Shown here one piece after another: positions 1-10,750 of a stretch of 64,000 nucleotides of DNA; the stretch's first letter is position 1, and every line of letters begins with the position of its first letter. The notes under the pieces are model-generated. The model was not told the DNA's origin, searched no databases, and saw nothing but the letters and a program-made list of their open reading frames with translations. This stretch comes from Chlamydomonas reinhardtii. Lineage: Eukaryota; Chlorophyta; Chlorophyceae; Chlamydomonadales; Chlamydomonadaceae. The translations under genes and the position numbers were made by a program. The DNA is taken from the NCBI RefSeq assembly GCF_000002595.2, contig NC_057016.1, positions 1,308,735 to 1,372,734 on the forward strand, given 5' to 3'.

Positions 1-3000
1 CGAGGTGGCGGCGTGGGAGATGTCGATCAGCACCGTGCGGCCCGTCAGCGCAGTGCGCTCCTCCACCGCCTCCGTTGCCGTCACACCGCGGCAGGCCGCC
101 ACCGCAGCAGCAACGGAGGCGCCGCCGCTGGCGCCGCCGACACCGCTACCAGGCGTAACGGTACCGCTGCCGGTGCCGCTGCCGCCGCCGCCGCCGCCAG
201 AGCGGCCAGCCGCCGGCAGGCCTGACGCGGCAAAGAAAGCGCCGAGCGGCGGCGGCGTACTAGGCGCGCTGCCGACGTCGCTGCCCAAGCTGCCGGCGCT
301 GCGGATTGAGCCAGCGCCGGCGCTGCGGACCGAGCCAGCGCCCGCACTGCGGACGGTCCCGCTGGCTGTGCCTGCGGTCGCTGCGCCGCTGTCAGGCATG
401 GGCGTGCCGTCAGGCCGCCACGGCGACGTGCGCAGCTCACGACCGCTGGCGCTGCCGCCGCGGCCGCTGGCGCTGCTGCCACTGCTCGTGCGGGAGCCGT
501 CCGGCGGCGGCCGGCCCCGCGCGGCGCCCGCCGCCATCGCGCCGACGCCGCCGTCGCTGCCCATGGCGGCGGCGGCGGCCGCCGCGGAGGCGGCGGCGAT
601 GGCGCTGGCGCCGCCGATGGGCAGGTAGTTTGGATCGTCGGTGGAGGTGCGCGGTGTGCAGCCCTCGGCCGGCGTCGCTAGCGGCGTCGACCGGGCGCTG
701 CTGCCGCCGCTGCTGGCAGACCAGACGCTGTCGTCGCCGCCTGCGCCACTGCCGCCGCCGCTGCCGCCGCCGCTGCCGGGAATGGCGGCGCCGCCGACGC
801 CACCACCGACGTAGCCGACCACGTAGCCGACGCCGCCGCGGCCGACGCCGCCGTCGCCCAGCGGCGTGCCTGGCGGCGCCCAGTCCGCCGCCAGCGTGAA
901 ATGGAACGTGGATCCGGCACCTAGCTTGGATTCCACCCAAATGTCGCCATGCATCAGCTGCGCCAGCCGCTTGCTGATGGCTAGCCCCAGACCGGTGCCG
1001 CCGTAGCGACGGCTCATGGTCTCGCTGCCCTGACGGAAGTGCTGGAACAGCTTCTTTGCAGACTCCTCACCGATGCCGATGCCCGTGTCCGTCACCGCGA
1101 AATGCACAACCCAGCCATCCGGCCCACCGTAGACGTTATCAGCGCCGCTACTGCCGTTGCCGTTTCCAGCGCCGGCTGTGGCAGCAGCACTGACGCCAGT
1201 GGTGGTGAGGGCGGTGGTGGTGGAGGTGCAGGCGCCGGGCGGGGCCAGCGGAGCGGCTGTGTGGGGGTTGCGGCAGTCAGCCGCCCGCCGCACCTCCAGC
1301 CGCACCACCACCTCGCCCTTCTCGGTGAACTTGACCGCGTTGGACAGCAGGTTCGCCAGCACCTGCGTTTTTGCAATTGAGCACATGATTGTTCATTTGA
1401 ACACAACAGAAAAGAGAGCGCAAGCGTACCGCACAGCTGGCATGGAGCTTTTGCCAAGTGCACTTGTTAGCGGCTCAGCCTAACCTCCGCCACTCATTTG
1501 TGCCGCCTGTGCCCCGCACAACCACACCCATACCCACCGACCCACCCAGTCCCACACACACCACAACCACCCACACACCCGCACCTGTCGTAGCCTCACG
1601 GGGTCGGCCAGCAGCGGCCGCTCCAGGGCCTGGTCTGCGGCGAGGTAGGCCAGCGCCAGGCCCTTCTTGGCGGCCTCCGCGGCCACCAGGTCGATACATG
1701 CCTCCGTGGCCTGCGGAGGGGTACGAGGAGGATGCGGGAAGGAGTAAGAACGAGGGGGAGGAGAAAGGAGGAGGGGGGTTGCCGTGTATGCCCGAGCCCC
1801 ACGAGGACGACCCATCATCGGACAGCAGGAGGAGGCGCAGGAGGAGCGGAGCAGCAGGACAGCGGGACAAGCATACGGCATGCTGATGATTTACGGTAAG
1901 CACGGGAATCCGTGCTTCTGAGAACGCTGGGGCGCGTGCCTGCCCCCCACCCGCCCTGTTCAGCAGTTCCCCACGTACCTGTCTCAGGCACAGCGGCCGC
2001 CGCTGCAGCTCCAGGCTGCCGTGGTCTATCTTGGAGAAGTCCAGGATGTCGCCCAGGATGGACAGCAGCGTGGAGCCGGACTCCAGGATGGTCTCAGCCA
2101 GCTCGCGCTGTGTGGGTAGGCGGGCGGGTGGGAGGGAGAGGCCAGGAAGGGATTCCAGGCATGACTACATAGAAGAGTTAGGGGAAGGCGATGTTGGAAC
2201 GGCGCAGCGTTGCACCGAGGTAGAGGTGTTGGCACCGTGCGTGTGTGCGGGATGGGGATGTGAGTTATGGTTCCAGGCGTGGCTCTAGTGAGAACGGGCG
2301 GTTGTGTGATTGTGGGGTTTGCAGGAAAGGCGTGGGGCGGTTGCAGGGGAGCCGGAGGGTAAGTGGGAGGCGCGGTGCTTCCAGGCGCACATGCGGGCAC
2401 ACACGGTGCGGCACACACCTTCACACACACATACGTACCTGCTCGGGCGTGAGCGTGGACGCCAGCATCAGCTGTGTGGTGGCGATCATGCCGTTGAGGG
2501 GGGTGCGGATCTCATGACTCATGTTGGCCAGGAACTGGGACTTGGCCTCAGTCGCCGACTCCGCAGCCTCCTTGGCGTCACGCATGCGCGCCTCGCTCTG
2601 GGTGCGAGCCAGCTGTGCGGCGAGCGGGCGCAATGTGTATGTGCGTGTGTGGTGAGCGGTGTTGGAGGAAGGGAGAAAGGGAGGGAGGAAGGGGGAAGAT
2701 TGAGGGATGAGGGTCCGGTGAGAATCGCCTCTGCTATTGCTTCTTAACACGCACACACGCACACATGTACACACGCACCCATGCATACACAATCACATGC
2801 ACACACGCACCAGCTCTGTGACGTCATTCTGTACGCCCACGATGGCGATCACACGCCCGCTGCCCGGCTCCCGCACTGGCGCCAGCCGCAGTTCGTTCAC
2901 AAAGCGGCAGCCCTGCAATCGCGTTCAAGTAGGTGGGTGGGTGCGCGTGAAGACAAGCAGAAAAGGACGAACATGTGTACACACGTGTCTTTGCGCAACG

Positions 3001-6000
3001 TTTTCCTTGTGCTCTTTAACACGTGTCACAGCAATGTCGAGCAGCCTCAAGGGCAAGGCCAAAGACAGCTCCCCGTGCACTGTGCGAGTGTATGCATTCG
3101 TGTAAGCATGCGCGCTGGTGTGACATCGTTGACCCCGTCCTCAGCCCGCGCTGCCCACCTGTTTGGTGTAGTTGACTAGGCGCACGGTGGCGCCGCGGCG
3201 CTGCGACAGCGCCTCACGTATGGCGGCCACCGAGCCCGGGTCAGTGTCGGGACCCTGCGGCGGGGCAGCAGCAAGGACGAGGGGCGATGCAAGGCAGGCG
3301 TTTGAGAGTCGATAGGTATAACCCTGGCCCTGGAGCCCCTCCCTACCCGCGCTGTAGCCCTCGCTCACGTCGTGCCCGCCTCCTTGCCTGCCCCGGCCTC
3401 GCCCCTCTCGTGACTGCTGCCTAACCGCAACCGCACTGCCAGCTCACCTCACCACCCTAGACACGCGTGCCCGTCCCCCCCGACCCACACAACTGCGGTA
3501 CCCCAACCCACCGCCACTGCGCCACCGCCACTGCCCCGAACCACGCTCCCCCTATGCCAGCGCCCCCCCTTAACTAATCATGAATGCAACCCCCCCCCCC
3601 CCACACACATATATACACGCCGCCGCCCAACCGCACCTGCAGGAAGCGGCAGTTGCGGCCCAGCACCTCCTCGCGGCTGTAGCCGGTCATGGCCAGGAAG
3701 GCCTGGTTGGTGTACACAATGGGGTTGTCGGGCAGCGAGGGGTCCGAGATCGTGATGCCTTCACGAACACAGTCCAGCGCAAAGTCACGCAGGCCCGCAG
3801 GGCCGCCGCCAAAGCCGCAGGCGGCGGCCGCGGCGGCGGCTGCGGCGGCAGCTGACGTCACCGTTGTTGGGCCGACCAGGGCCGGCGCTCCCGCAGCGGC
3901 GGCGGCGGCCGCGGCCGCGGCGGCGGCCTGCGGGACCATGGAGTGAAGTGCCGCCGCCAGCGCCCGCTCTGCTTGTGCGGCCGTTATTGAATTTGCGCCC
4001 GGCTGCCGCTGCGCCTGTTGCGGCTGTGTTGTTGCTTGTCCCTCATGTGCCTGCGCACGACCCGCCTGTTGCGGTCGCGGCGGCTGTGCGGCCTGTTGCT
4101 GCCGCGTCGCTTGCTCGTCTGCGCCTGCAGCCGCCGCGCCCGAAATGGTGTGTGCGTCGGCCACAAGGCGTTGCTGCTGCTGCAGATGCAGCTGCCGCAG
4201 CTCCTCTCGAAGCTGTAGGCAACGGCGCGGCGCCGAAGTGAGGTCATGGAAGGTCACCAGAAACCGCCGCGCCGTTGCCTGCGACGGCCCCTGGCCGGGC
4301 GCCAGCTCCTGGTGCTGTGGGTGCTGCGCCGCGGCCTCCTCATCTGCGTCGTCGTGCGTGACTGCAGGCTCGAAACTGAATATCTGCTGAGAGCCCGGGT
4401 GACGCACGCGCGCCTGTGGCGGCTTCTGCGGGGCCGCGTTAAATGAAACCGCTGCCGGCGGCGGCGGCGCTGCCAGGGTGACGGACGTGCAGAACGGCCC
4501 GATTACGTCGTCTACAGCTTGCGCGCCGCCGCGGCATGAATGCAAATGTGCCTGTGACTGTGCACTTGAGGTTGCTGCTGCCACCGCTGTCACTGCATTT
4601 GTGGCTGCAGCCATGCCCACCTGCACTGCTGGCGGGCTAGCGGATGGAGGCTCTGCGCATGCGCCCATGTCTGTTTGGGCAATGCCGCCGAGCCGCATCT
4701 CTTTAAGGCAGGCAGGAGCCGAAGCCACAACCGACGCGGTGACCCCAATGGCGGGGGCACCGTACCCGGCGCTTCCGTGCAGCTCTGTGCTGCTCTTGCG
4801 GCTGTGCCCAGCCGTGCCCTCGCTTGTGATGCCGCCTGCGATGCGCTCACTGCTCGCGCTGCCCAGGCTGCTGCTGCTACAGCTGTCGGTCTTGGTGACA
4901 CTGCAGCCGCGCGGCTGCACTAGGGCGGCTGCGTCGTCGCTGCGGCCGCCGCCAGAGGCCGTGTGGCGCCACTCACTGGCAGCTGTCATGCAGGCCGCCG
5001 AGCCGCAGCACCCCGCATGCACATGCTCCGTCTCCTCCTCAACCGACGCTCCACCCGAAGGCCCTAGCGGCGACAGCGACAGCCTGCACCACAGTTGCCG
5101 GCCGGTCTTGTGGTACAACGGCAGCTCGAGCTGCGTGGGCGCTCCATCCAGGAGCGCCGTCGCCAGGTCACGGAGGCACAGCCCGCCGCCGCCGCCGCCG
5201 ATGCCGCCGCCAGACGCGGCTAACGCCGGCTGCTGTTGGTGAGGCGGCTGTAGCAGCTGCGCCAGCCCCAAGCCGTTCAGCTCGTGGCAGCTGTAGCCGC
5301 ACATCCGCGCCAGGGCATTGTTGTGGTACTGTATCTCTCCGAGCTCGGGCCACGCGTCTTGTCGGTGACCGTGCCCGCACGCCGCCTCCTCCTGCTGCGG
5401 CGCCAGCGGCGGCGCCGCCACCACCAAGCCGTCCTCCTCGGCCGCTGATACCGCCGACGCCATAGCCAGCCCCGACGCGGTGCTTGTCGCCGCGCCGGAT
5501 GCCGCCGACGCCAGCGCGGACGCCGCCGCCGCCGCCGCGGCTGCGGCCGCGGCGCCTGGTGCCGCCGCCGCGTCCAGCTCCCGCTCCACGGAGCGCGCGC
5601 CCGACAGCACCGCGTAGGCGGACCAGTTAAAACCGATGGCGTTGGAGGCGGAGGAGGCGTGCGCGGAGTCAGCACCCTCCGGACCGCTGCAGAGGCCGCT
5701 CGCGACGGCGGATGCCCACTCCGTCGGCGCGGAGCTGCTGGTAGGCGTGGAGGCCCAGTACGTGCCACCTGCTCCTGCTACTGCCGTTGCACCCGCTCCG
5801 GCTGTAGCGGCGCCTGTCGTGGCTGTTGCGGCCGCCGCCGCCCCTGTCGTCAGCACCGGTGCCAAGGCGCTAGCAGCCGGGCTGGCGGCGGCCGCCGCAC
5901 ACGTCGCGACGCTCTCCAACGCCGCCGCCAACAGCGCTATGCTGTGCAGCGTCAGGACACATGCAGGCTGGGGGCTGCAGCGCAGGAGCGCCGCCGCCGA

Positions 6001-6759
6001 TGCGAGCTGCGGGTCTGCGGAGCTGGCGGCGGGCGGTGGCTGCTGGTGCTGGTGCTGCTGCACCGGCGGCTGAAAGCCGTTGGGCTGCCATGCGGGATGG
6101 CTTGTCGGGCTTTCCAGGCGCTTGGCGATGACCTGTTATCAGGGCAGGCGTAGCAGCGCAAGAAGTTGGCAGCAGGCGCAGCCAGCGAGTGGGGCATGGT
6201 GATTTGCACGTTCCCCCTTCCACCTTAACCCCTTATGGCATCATCCCGGCCGCGCCGGAGGCCGCAGCGTAAGTGCTTCAGTCCCGCCTCTCACCATGCA
6301 GAGCGGGCTTGAAGGCGACAGCGATGACACGCTCAGCCGCAGCCGGACCTGCGCGCCAGACGGCAGCGGCAGCTGTGGAATGTCTTCCGTCAGCCGGGTG
6401 CCAGCGCGGCAGAGATCTTGCAGGCGTTCATGAGCCTGGGCACCCTGTGTATGGAAAACGAACACAAGGCGCGCTAACTTAACGGCGGAAGCGCAGAGGC
6501 GCAGACGCAGCGGGCACAATTGCTCGGCTGGACAGTTGAAGGTCCCCGAGGGTTAGTTGCGCAACCCGCGCACCAGCAGCCATGTTAGAGCAGCTTGATG
6601 CCTGGCAGAAGAAGAGGGCTCGCCAGAAAGCTGCTTGCAAAGCAGTTCCCAAGCTCGATTCTGTGCGAGGTAGCCCTCTGCTTGCTGCGTGGCTCGCAGG
6701 TCCACCATACATGCCGGGTCTTCTAGGGCGTTCAGAGCGAGCGTGAGAGCAGCGTCCAT
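1..6759 (-). CDS. PAS/LOV-domain hybrid-type sensor histidine kinase (3' end beyond window)
   Basis: Predicted blue-light sensor kinase. Nine exons, all joined in phase 0: 6759-6574, 6444-6295, 6132-3637, 3254-3159, 2912-2811, 2612-2439, 2107-1979, 1710-1585 and 1362-<1. The ATG at 6759 opens a PAS-like segment ([15 protein letters not shown]). A second PAS lies near 5340-5230 ([15 protein letters not shown]). The LOV domain spans about residues 893-1010 and carries GRNCRFLQ, whose Cys (about residue 940) is the flavin-adduct residue; an intron follows FLQ. It continues with NYTKQGCRF and [11 protein letters not shown]. The DHp helix has [13 protein letters not shown] (His about 1043). The ATPase domain has [16 protein letters not shown] and [11 protein letters not shown]. 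The terminal exon becomes Ser/Gly-rich and leaves the window, so a receiver domain is expected but unseen. The large exon 3 has long Ala/Gln tracts with no domain I recognise. The algal Ostreococcus LOV-HK is the nearest named precedent. Confidence 0.9.
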
Positions 6760-7579
6760 TCTGCTCGCGAAGGAGGAATCGCGCGACTTGTGCAGGGTCG
6801 TTGCCCGGCCTAACCCCCACGGGGAATCGCTAGCTCCTTCTCTTCCTAGGCTTCATAATACGCGCAGTAAACTAGCCGGCCAAGCGGGAAGGGCCGCCTA
6901 GGGCTGGAAGGGCAGAGGCAAAGGCTACGCGCGCCGCCCGCGCACAATATCGACCAGCTTAATGTCAGCACAAAGAAAAGCCTAAAGAATGTGAGATGTT
7001 GAAAGGCTTAGGCGACAGAAAAAGCGCATTCCGAGCGCTTGAGCTCTTGCACGGCGTCACAAATAAAGTCTAACGTATAGAGTTACGCCTGAAATGGTGG
7101 CCGGCGTGTCTGAGGTGCGCCAAAGGCACGCCTTCGCGAAGCTTAGGCAAGATTTGCTCCATGTTGCAAATCAGTCGCTCGCGCCCTGCTTGCCGCAGGG
7201 TAGGTTCTGCAGTGTAGGTTTCATTACGCTGCGCTGTGCAAGCGCGCCCGCTCGGTACGCAATTTCGCTGTTGACCCGAGGTTCTGCCCGTCGGGGAGCG
7301 GTCCTTCCGTCTCCCGCGCACGTCCCGCGCGCCCTTGTCGCACTCTGCCGTCGTCCGCTGACTACGTCTTTGTGCACACGCACACACGTGCGTGTCAGAA
7401 GTCGGGAAAGGGCGTGTTTAGGGGGGCTACGGTGGCCGTCCGAAGGGAACGCTGGGAGTGAGGTTGCCACGATGTACTCGGTGCAGCAGGCGTTGTGTAG
7501 CCTAGCTGTCACCAGCAAACAGCAGAGTACAGGGCCTCTCCACGAGGCATACATCACAATGCCTCGGTTGGTATCGTAC
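6760..7579. other. Intergenic: 5' side of the LOV kinase, 3' side of LSM11
   Basis: About 820 bp between two genes read leftward. It should hold the LOV-kinase promoter and 5' UTR and the LSM11 3' UTR. The open frames here share no protein family I recognise. The AT-richer stretch at about 6950-7085 is the likeliest core promoter region, but I see no clean TATA box. Confidence 0.5.
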
Positions 7580-10279
7580 TCACTGCCACCCTGGGCCCTG
7601 GTAGCCCGGTGGCCTCGGGCCCCATGGCCCAGGCCCTGAATGGTGTGGCATCATGCCCCGCGGCCCCACACCACCACGCCCCATGGCGCCGCTAGGAGCC
7701 ATGGCGCCGCCTGGTCTGAAACCAACACCTCCTGGCCCCATGCCGCCTTGCCCGAGGCCTGGCCCCATGCCGCCTGGCCCGAAGCCTGGGCTCATGCCGC
7801 CTGGCCCCATCCCTGCTCCTGGCCCCATGCCACCTGCCCCAATGCCGCCTTGCCCTGTACCGCTTTGCCCTATACCGCCTGGCGCCATGCTACCTGCCCC
7901 AATGCCGCCTGGCCTCATACCGGCGTGCCCTATACCGCCTGGCCCCATGACGCCTGGCCTCATGCCGCCTAACCCCATTCCGCCGCCGCCGCCTGGCCCG
8001 AAGCCTGGCCCGGCCCCCATGCGGCCACCATCATCGCCCGGTGGCGCACTGTATGGGCGCCTGGGGTCCGCCGCAGGTGACCTGACGCCCATTCCAATTG
8101 GCGGAGCAGACACCGGCTGCGTGGCTTGATGGACAGGCGCGTCTTGAACAGGACCCAGACGTGCACCAGCACTGCCGGCCGCAGCACCTCTACCGCCGGC
8201 AGATGCGGGGCCGCCTCTCCCTCGCCCACCACCAAAGCGGCCTGCCACACGCGCTGGGCCCGTGCCGCGCCCGCTCCCAAGGCTGAAGGTTGGGCCTGCA
8301 CCGCCGCCGACACTTTCACCAGCGCTGCTGCTGGCGGCTGCAGCAGCGTCCCACGCATGGCTGCCTGCGCCGCTCGCCGCGGCGCCAGCAGCGCCCATGC
8401 CGGCCGCTGTACCGCCGACCACACCTGCCGGCGGCCCTGCTGGCAAGGCGTACGGCTCGTGCCGCCTCATCTCCACCGCCACCGCCACCGGCGACCGCGC
8501 CCTCGCCGCCGAAGCCACGGCGACTGCGGGCGCCGGGCTCCGCGCGGGTGCCAGCTTAAGCCCCGAAGCCACCGCCTCCGCTTCTGCCGCGGCACGCTCT
8601 CGCTCCTCTTGCGTGGCGGGCACTGGCGGCTGCTCTGCGGCGTGCACCGCCACGATGCTGTCCCCCTTAATAAACACCTGCCCCAAGTGCCGCTGCCGCG
8701 CCTCCCGCCGCCGCACCATGCGGCTGCGTGTCAGCTCCACCATGCCTGTCGGGATGTCGCCGCCGCTGCGGACAGAGCTGCAGAGCCCCGAGACCGTCGT
8801 GCTCCCGCTCGAGCTCGCTTTTGCTCCAGCTTCCGCACCTGCGTCCGCAATCGAGCCTGCTGAAGCGCCACGGGGAGAGCCTCCTCCTCCTCCTCCTGCG
8901 GAGGCGGGGGCCGACGCTGCCGTGGCCGCCGCGGCTGCCAGGGCCTTCTGCACCACGGGAGAGTCTGCGGGCAGCTGCCGTGTGTAATCCTTCACCTTGC
9001 GCACCGCGACCGTGTACTGCTCGGTCACGTCGCGCAGGACCAAGTTCATGAACCTGTCGCGCGGGCCGCAGCCAGGCGCGAGATGTGATTGGAGATTGCA
9101 CGATGGCCTAGCGTCACGATGGCCTAACGTCAACCAGCCTGCCGTATTACTTGACATGCCAGCAGCATGCACACTGGGTCACAGCGGTGTCGCATCCCGC
9201 TGCGCACTAACGCTTGGCACTGTGGTCCCCAAACTGTGGTCCGCACCTGTCGTAGGCGGCCAGGACGCCAGTGGCGCGGCCGCGCACGCCAGCGGCGTGG
9301 CGTGTGGTGACACACACGCGCGCCGCACCCTCGAACCAGCGCGCCAGCTTGGACAGGGGCCCCGGGGAGGCCTCAAGCGCTAGGGACTGCACCGCCTCCA
9401 GCGACACCTGGTAGCGGCGCGGTGCGAATGCCGGGAGGGCAGCTTGACGGCAGGGCGCGACCATGCAAACCAGGACCACCCGTGCGTCTAAGAAAGGGCA
9501 ACTGCACCATACACCGCGCCTACCGTTGTTGCCCCGCACTATGTGCAAAGCAGTGCGCATAAGCAATGAAGGACCGGGTGCATGCTGCCACGCATGAATC
9601 TTTCAGAGCTTAAATAGATAAGGGTTTCACCCGCACCTTGGTCGAGTTCATGATGCGCTCGCGGGCCCGCAGCGCCGATTCCTTGAACATCTCGTGCTTC
9701 TTGCGCGAGGCCTGCACGCCAAGCACACCCGCACGCCGCATGGGACACATCGCTGGCCCAATGCCGTACAAACCTCGCGGGAGCGCAGGATGGGTCGTCC
9801 CTCACCCCAGCGGGTTCAGGCGCGCGAGCGTGATGTGGCCTTTTGGAAGCATGGCGCCTTTCGCCGCTGTAGCACTGCCCAGCACAACCCCAGGCCCTTG
9901 CAAAGCACTCCAGCGCGCAAGCAACACCACAGGCGCCGAAGGGCCGGCCCGCACGCACCTCGCTACCAGTGCGCTCGCCACCCAGCGTGACAACGTCCGG
10001 GTGATCGGGCGGCAGTAGCCTGCGGAACTTGGAGATGTTGTCCAGTGGAGCGGCGTTGGCCACAGGTGGCTGCAGCCCCGGCGTGTGGAGCGCCCTCAGC
10101 GGGTCGAAGGAGATGCTTCGAAAATCCAGCGAGGGCGACAGCGGCGGCGACAACACCCTGACCAGCTCTCCTGTGGATGGAGTGGAGCCCCCCGCAAGGG
10201 GGCCGGGTCCAGCCACGTCCTCATGGGCTGCGTCTGCCGCTGCATCTTGTTGCCCTGTTACAGCGCTGGGGCCGTGCAT
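7580..10279 (-). CDS. LSM11: U7 snRNP-type Sm-like protein Lsm11
   Basis: Sm-like protein of the Lsm11 type, which in animals replaces SmD2 in the U7 snRNP and directs 3' cleavage of histone mRNAs in the nucleus. Exons: 10279-9959, 9711-9637, 9407-9247, 9053-7580. Three diagnostic features are visible. (1) Residues 51-89 carry LDFRSISFDPLRALHTPG, aligning with the N-terminal motif of animal Lsm11 (human LDVSSDSFDPLLALYAP, from memory). (2) Sm1 lies at about 161-195 (VRGRATGVLAAYDRFMNL, then VLRDVTEQY). (3) Sm2 is separated by a spacer of about 100 residues and reads HLGQVFIKGDSIVAVH at about 308-323; a long Sm1-Sm2 spacer is itself an Lsm11 hallmark. The C-terminal half is algal low complexity, with Gly/Met/Pro repeats at about 7640-7990. 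The first in-frame ATG is 10279; the upstream codon at 10303 is GTG. About 676 residues against about 360 in human, the excess being low complexity. Confidence 0.85.
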
Positions 10280-10750
10280 GTTCTGGGGTATGGAGGGCGG
10301 CACAGTCCGTGTGTCAAAACCTACACGTCCCCTAGAAGTTCATGAGAAATACCTAAGCTATAGGTGCATAGTACTGCTAGTGAGGGCCCGTGGCTGCCTA
10401 CACGCGCAGCGGGCATAATTTGCGCGGGTGATCGAGTCGAAGGCCCAACAAATATCAGTGGTTCGCATGGCTCATATGCATACGCATGCAGTCATTTTAC
10501 GCTCTCAGAGTTTGCACCAGCAATTCGTGCAGACCCAGCGGATGGGGTCCTGGCGTTTCATGGAAACAGGGCCACATGCCTTGCTGTGCACTCATACGCA
10601 ATAACAAACAACGCCACACGCGCACATAACTGCTGCTGTTTCGGTGCAAGTCAGATAACTTCAGCGGCTCCCCAGTATCGGAAAAGGCACCTGGCAAAGG
10701 AAAGGCCGCGAAGAATGCAGCCTCACGCTGCTGCTCTATGTATAAGCTCC
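10280..10750. promoter_or_regulatory. Divergent promoter region, LSM11 / ACT-repeat gene
   Basis: About 471 bp separate the two proposed start codons, which face away from each other, so this interval should drive both genes. A TATAAG lies at 10741, only about 10 bp before the proposed ACT start, which is too close to be a TATA box for that ATG. No other clear core element is visible. Confidence 0.4.

Noticed and set aside
10280-10303. Upstream start for LSM11 at 10303
   Set aside because: The codon there is GTG. The first in-frame ATG is 10279 and already includes the conserved N-terminal motif.
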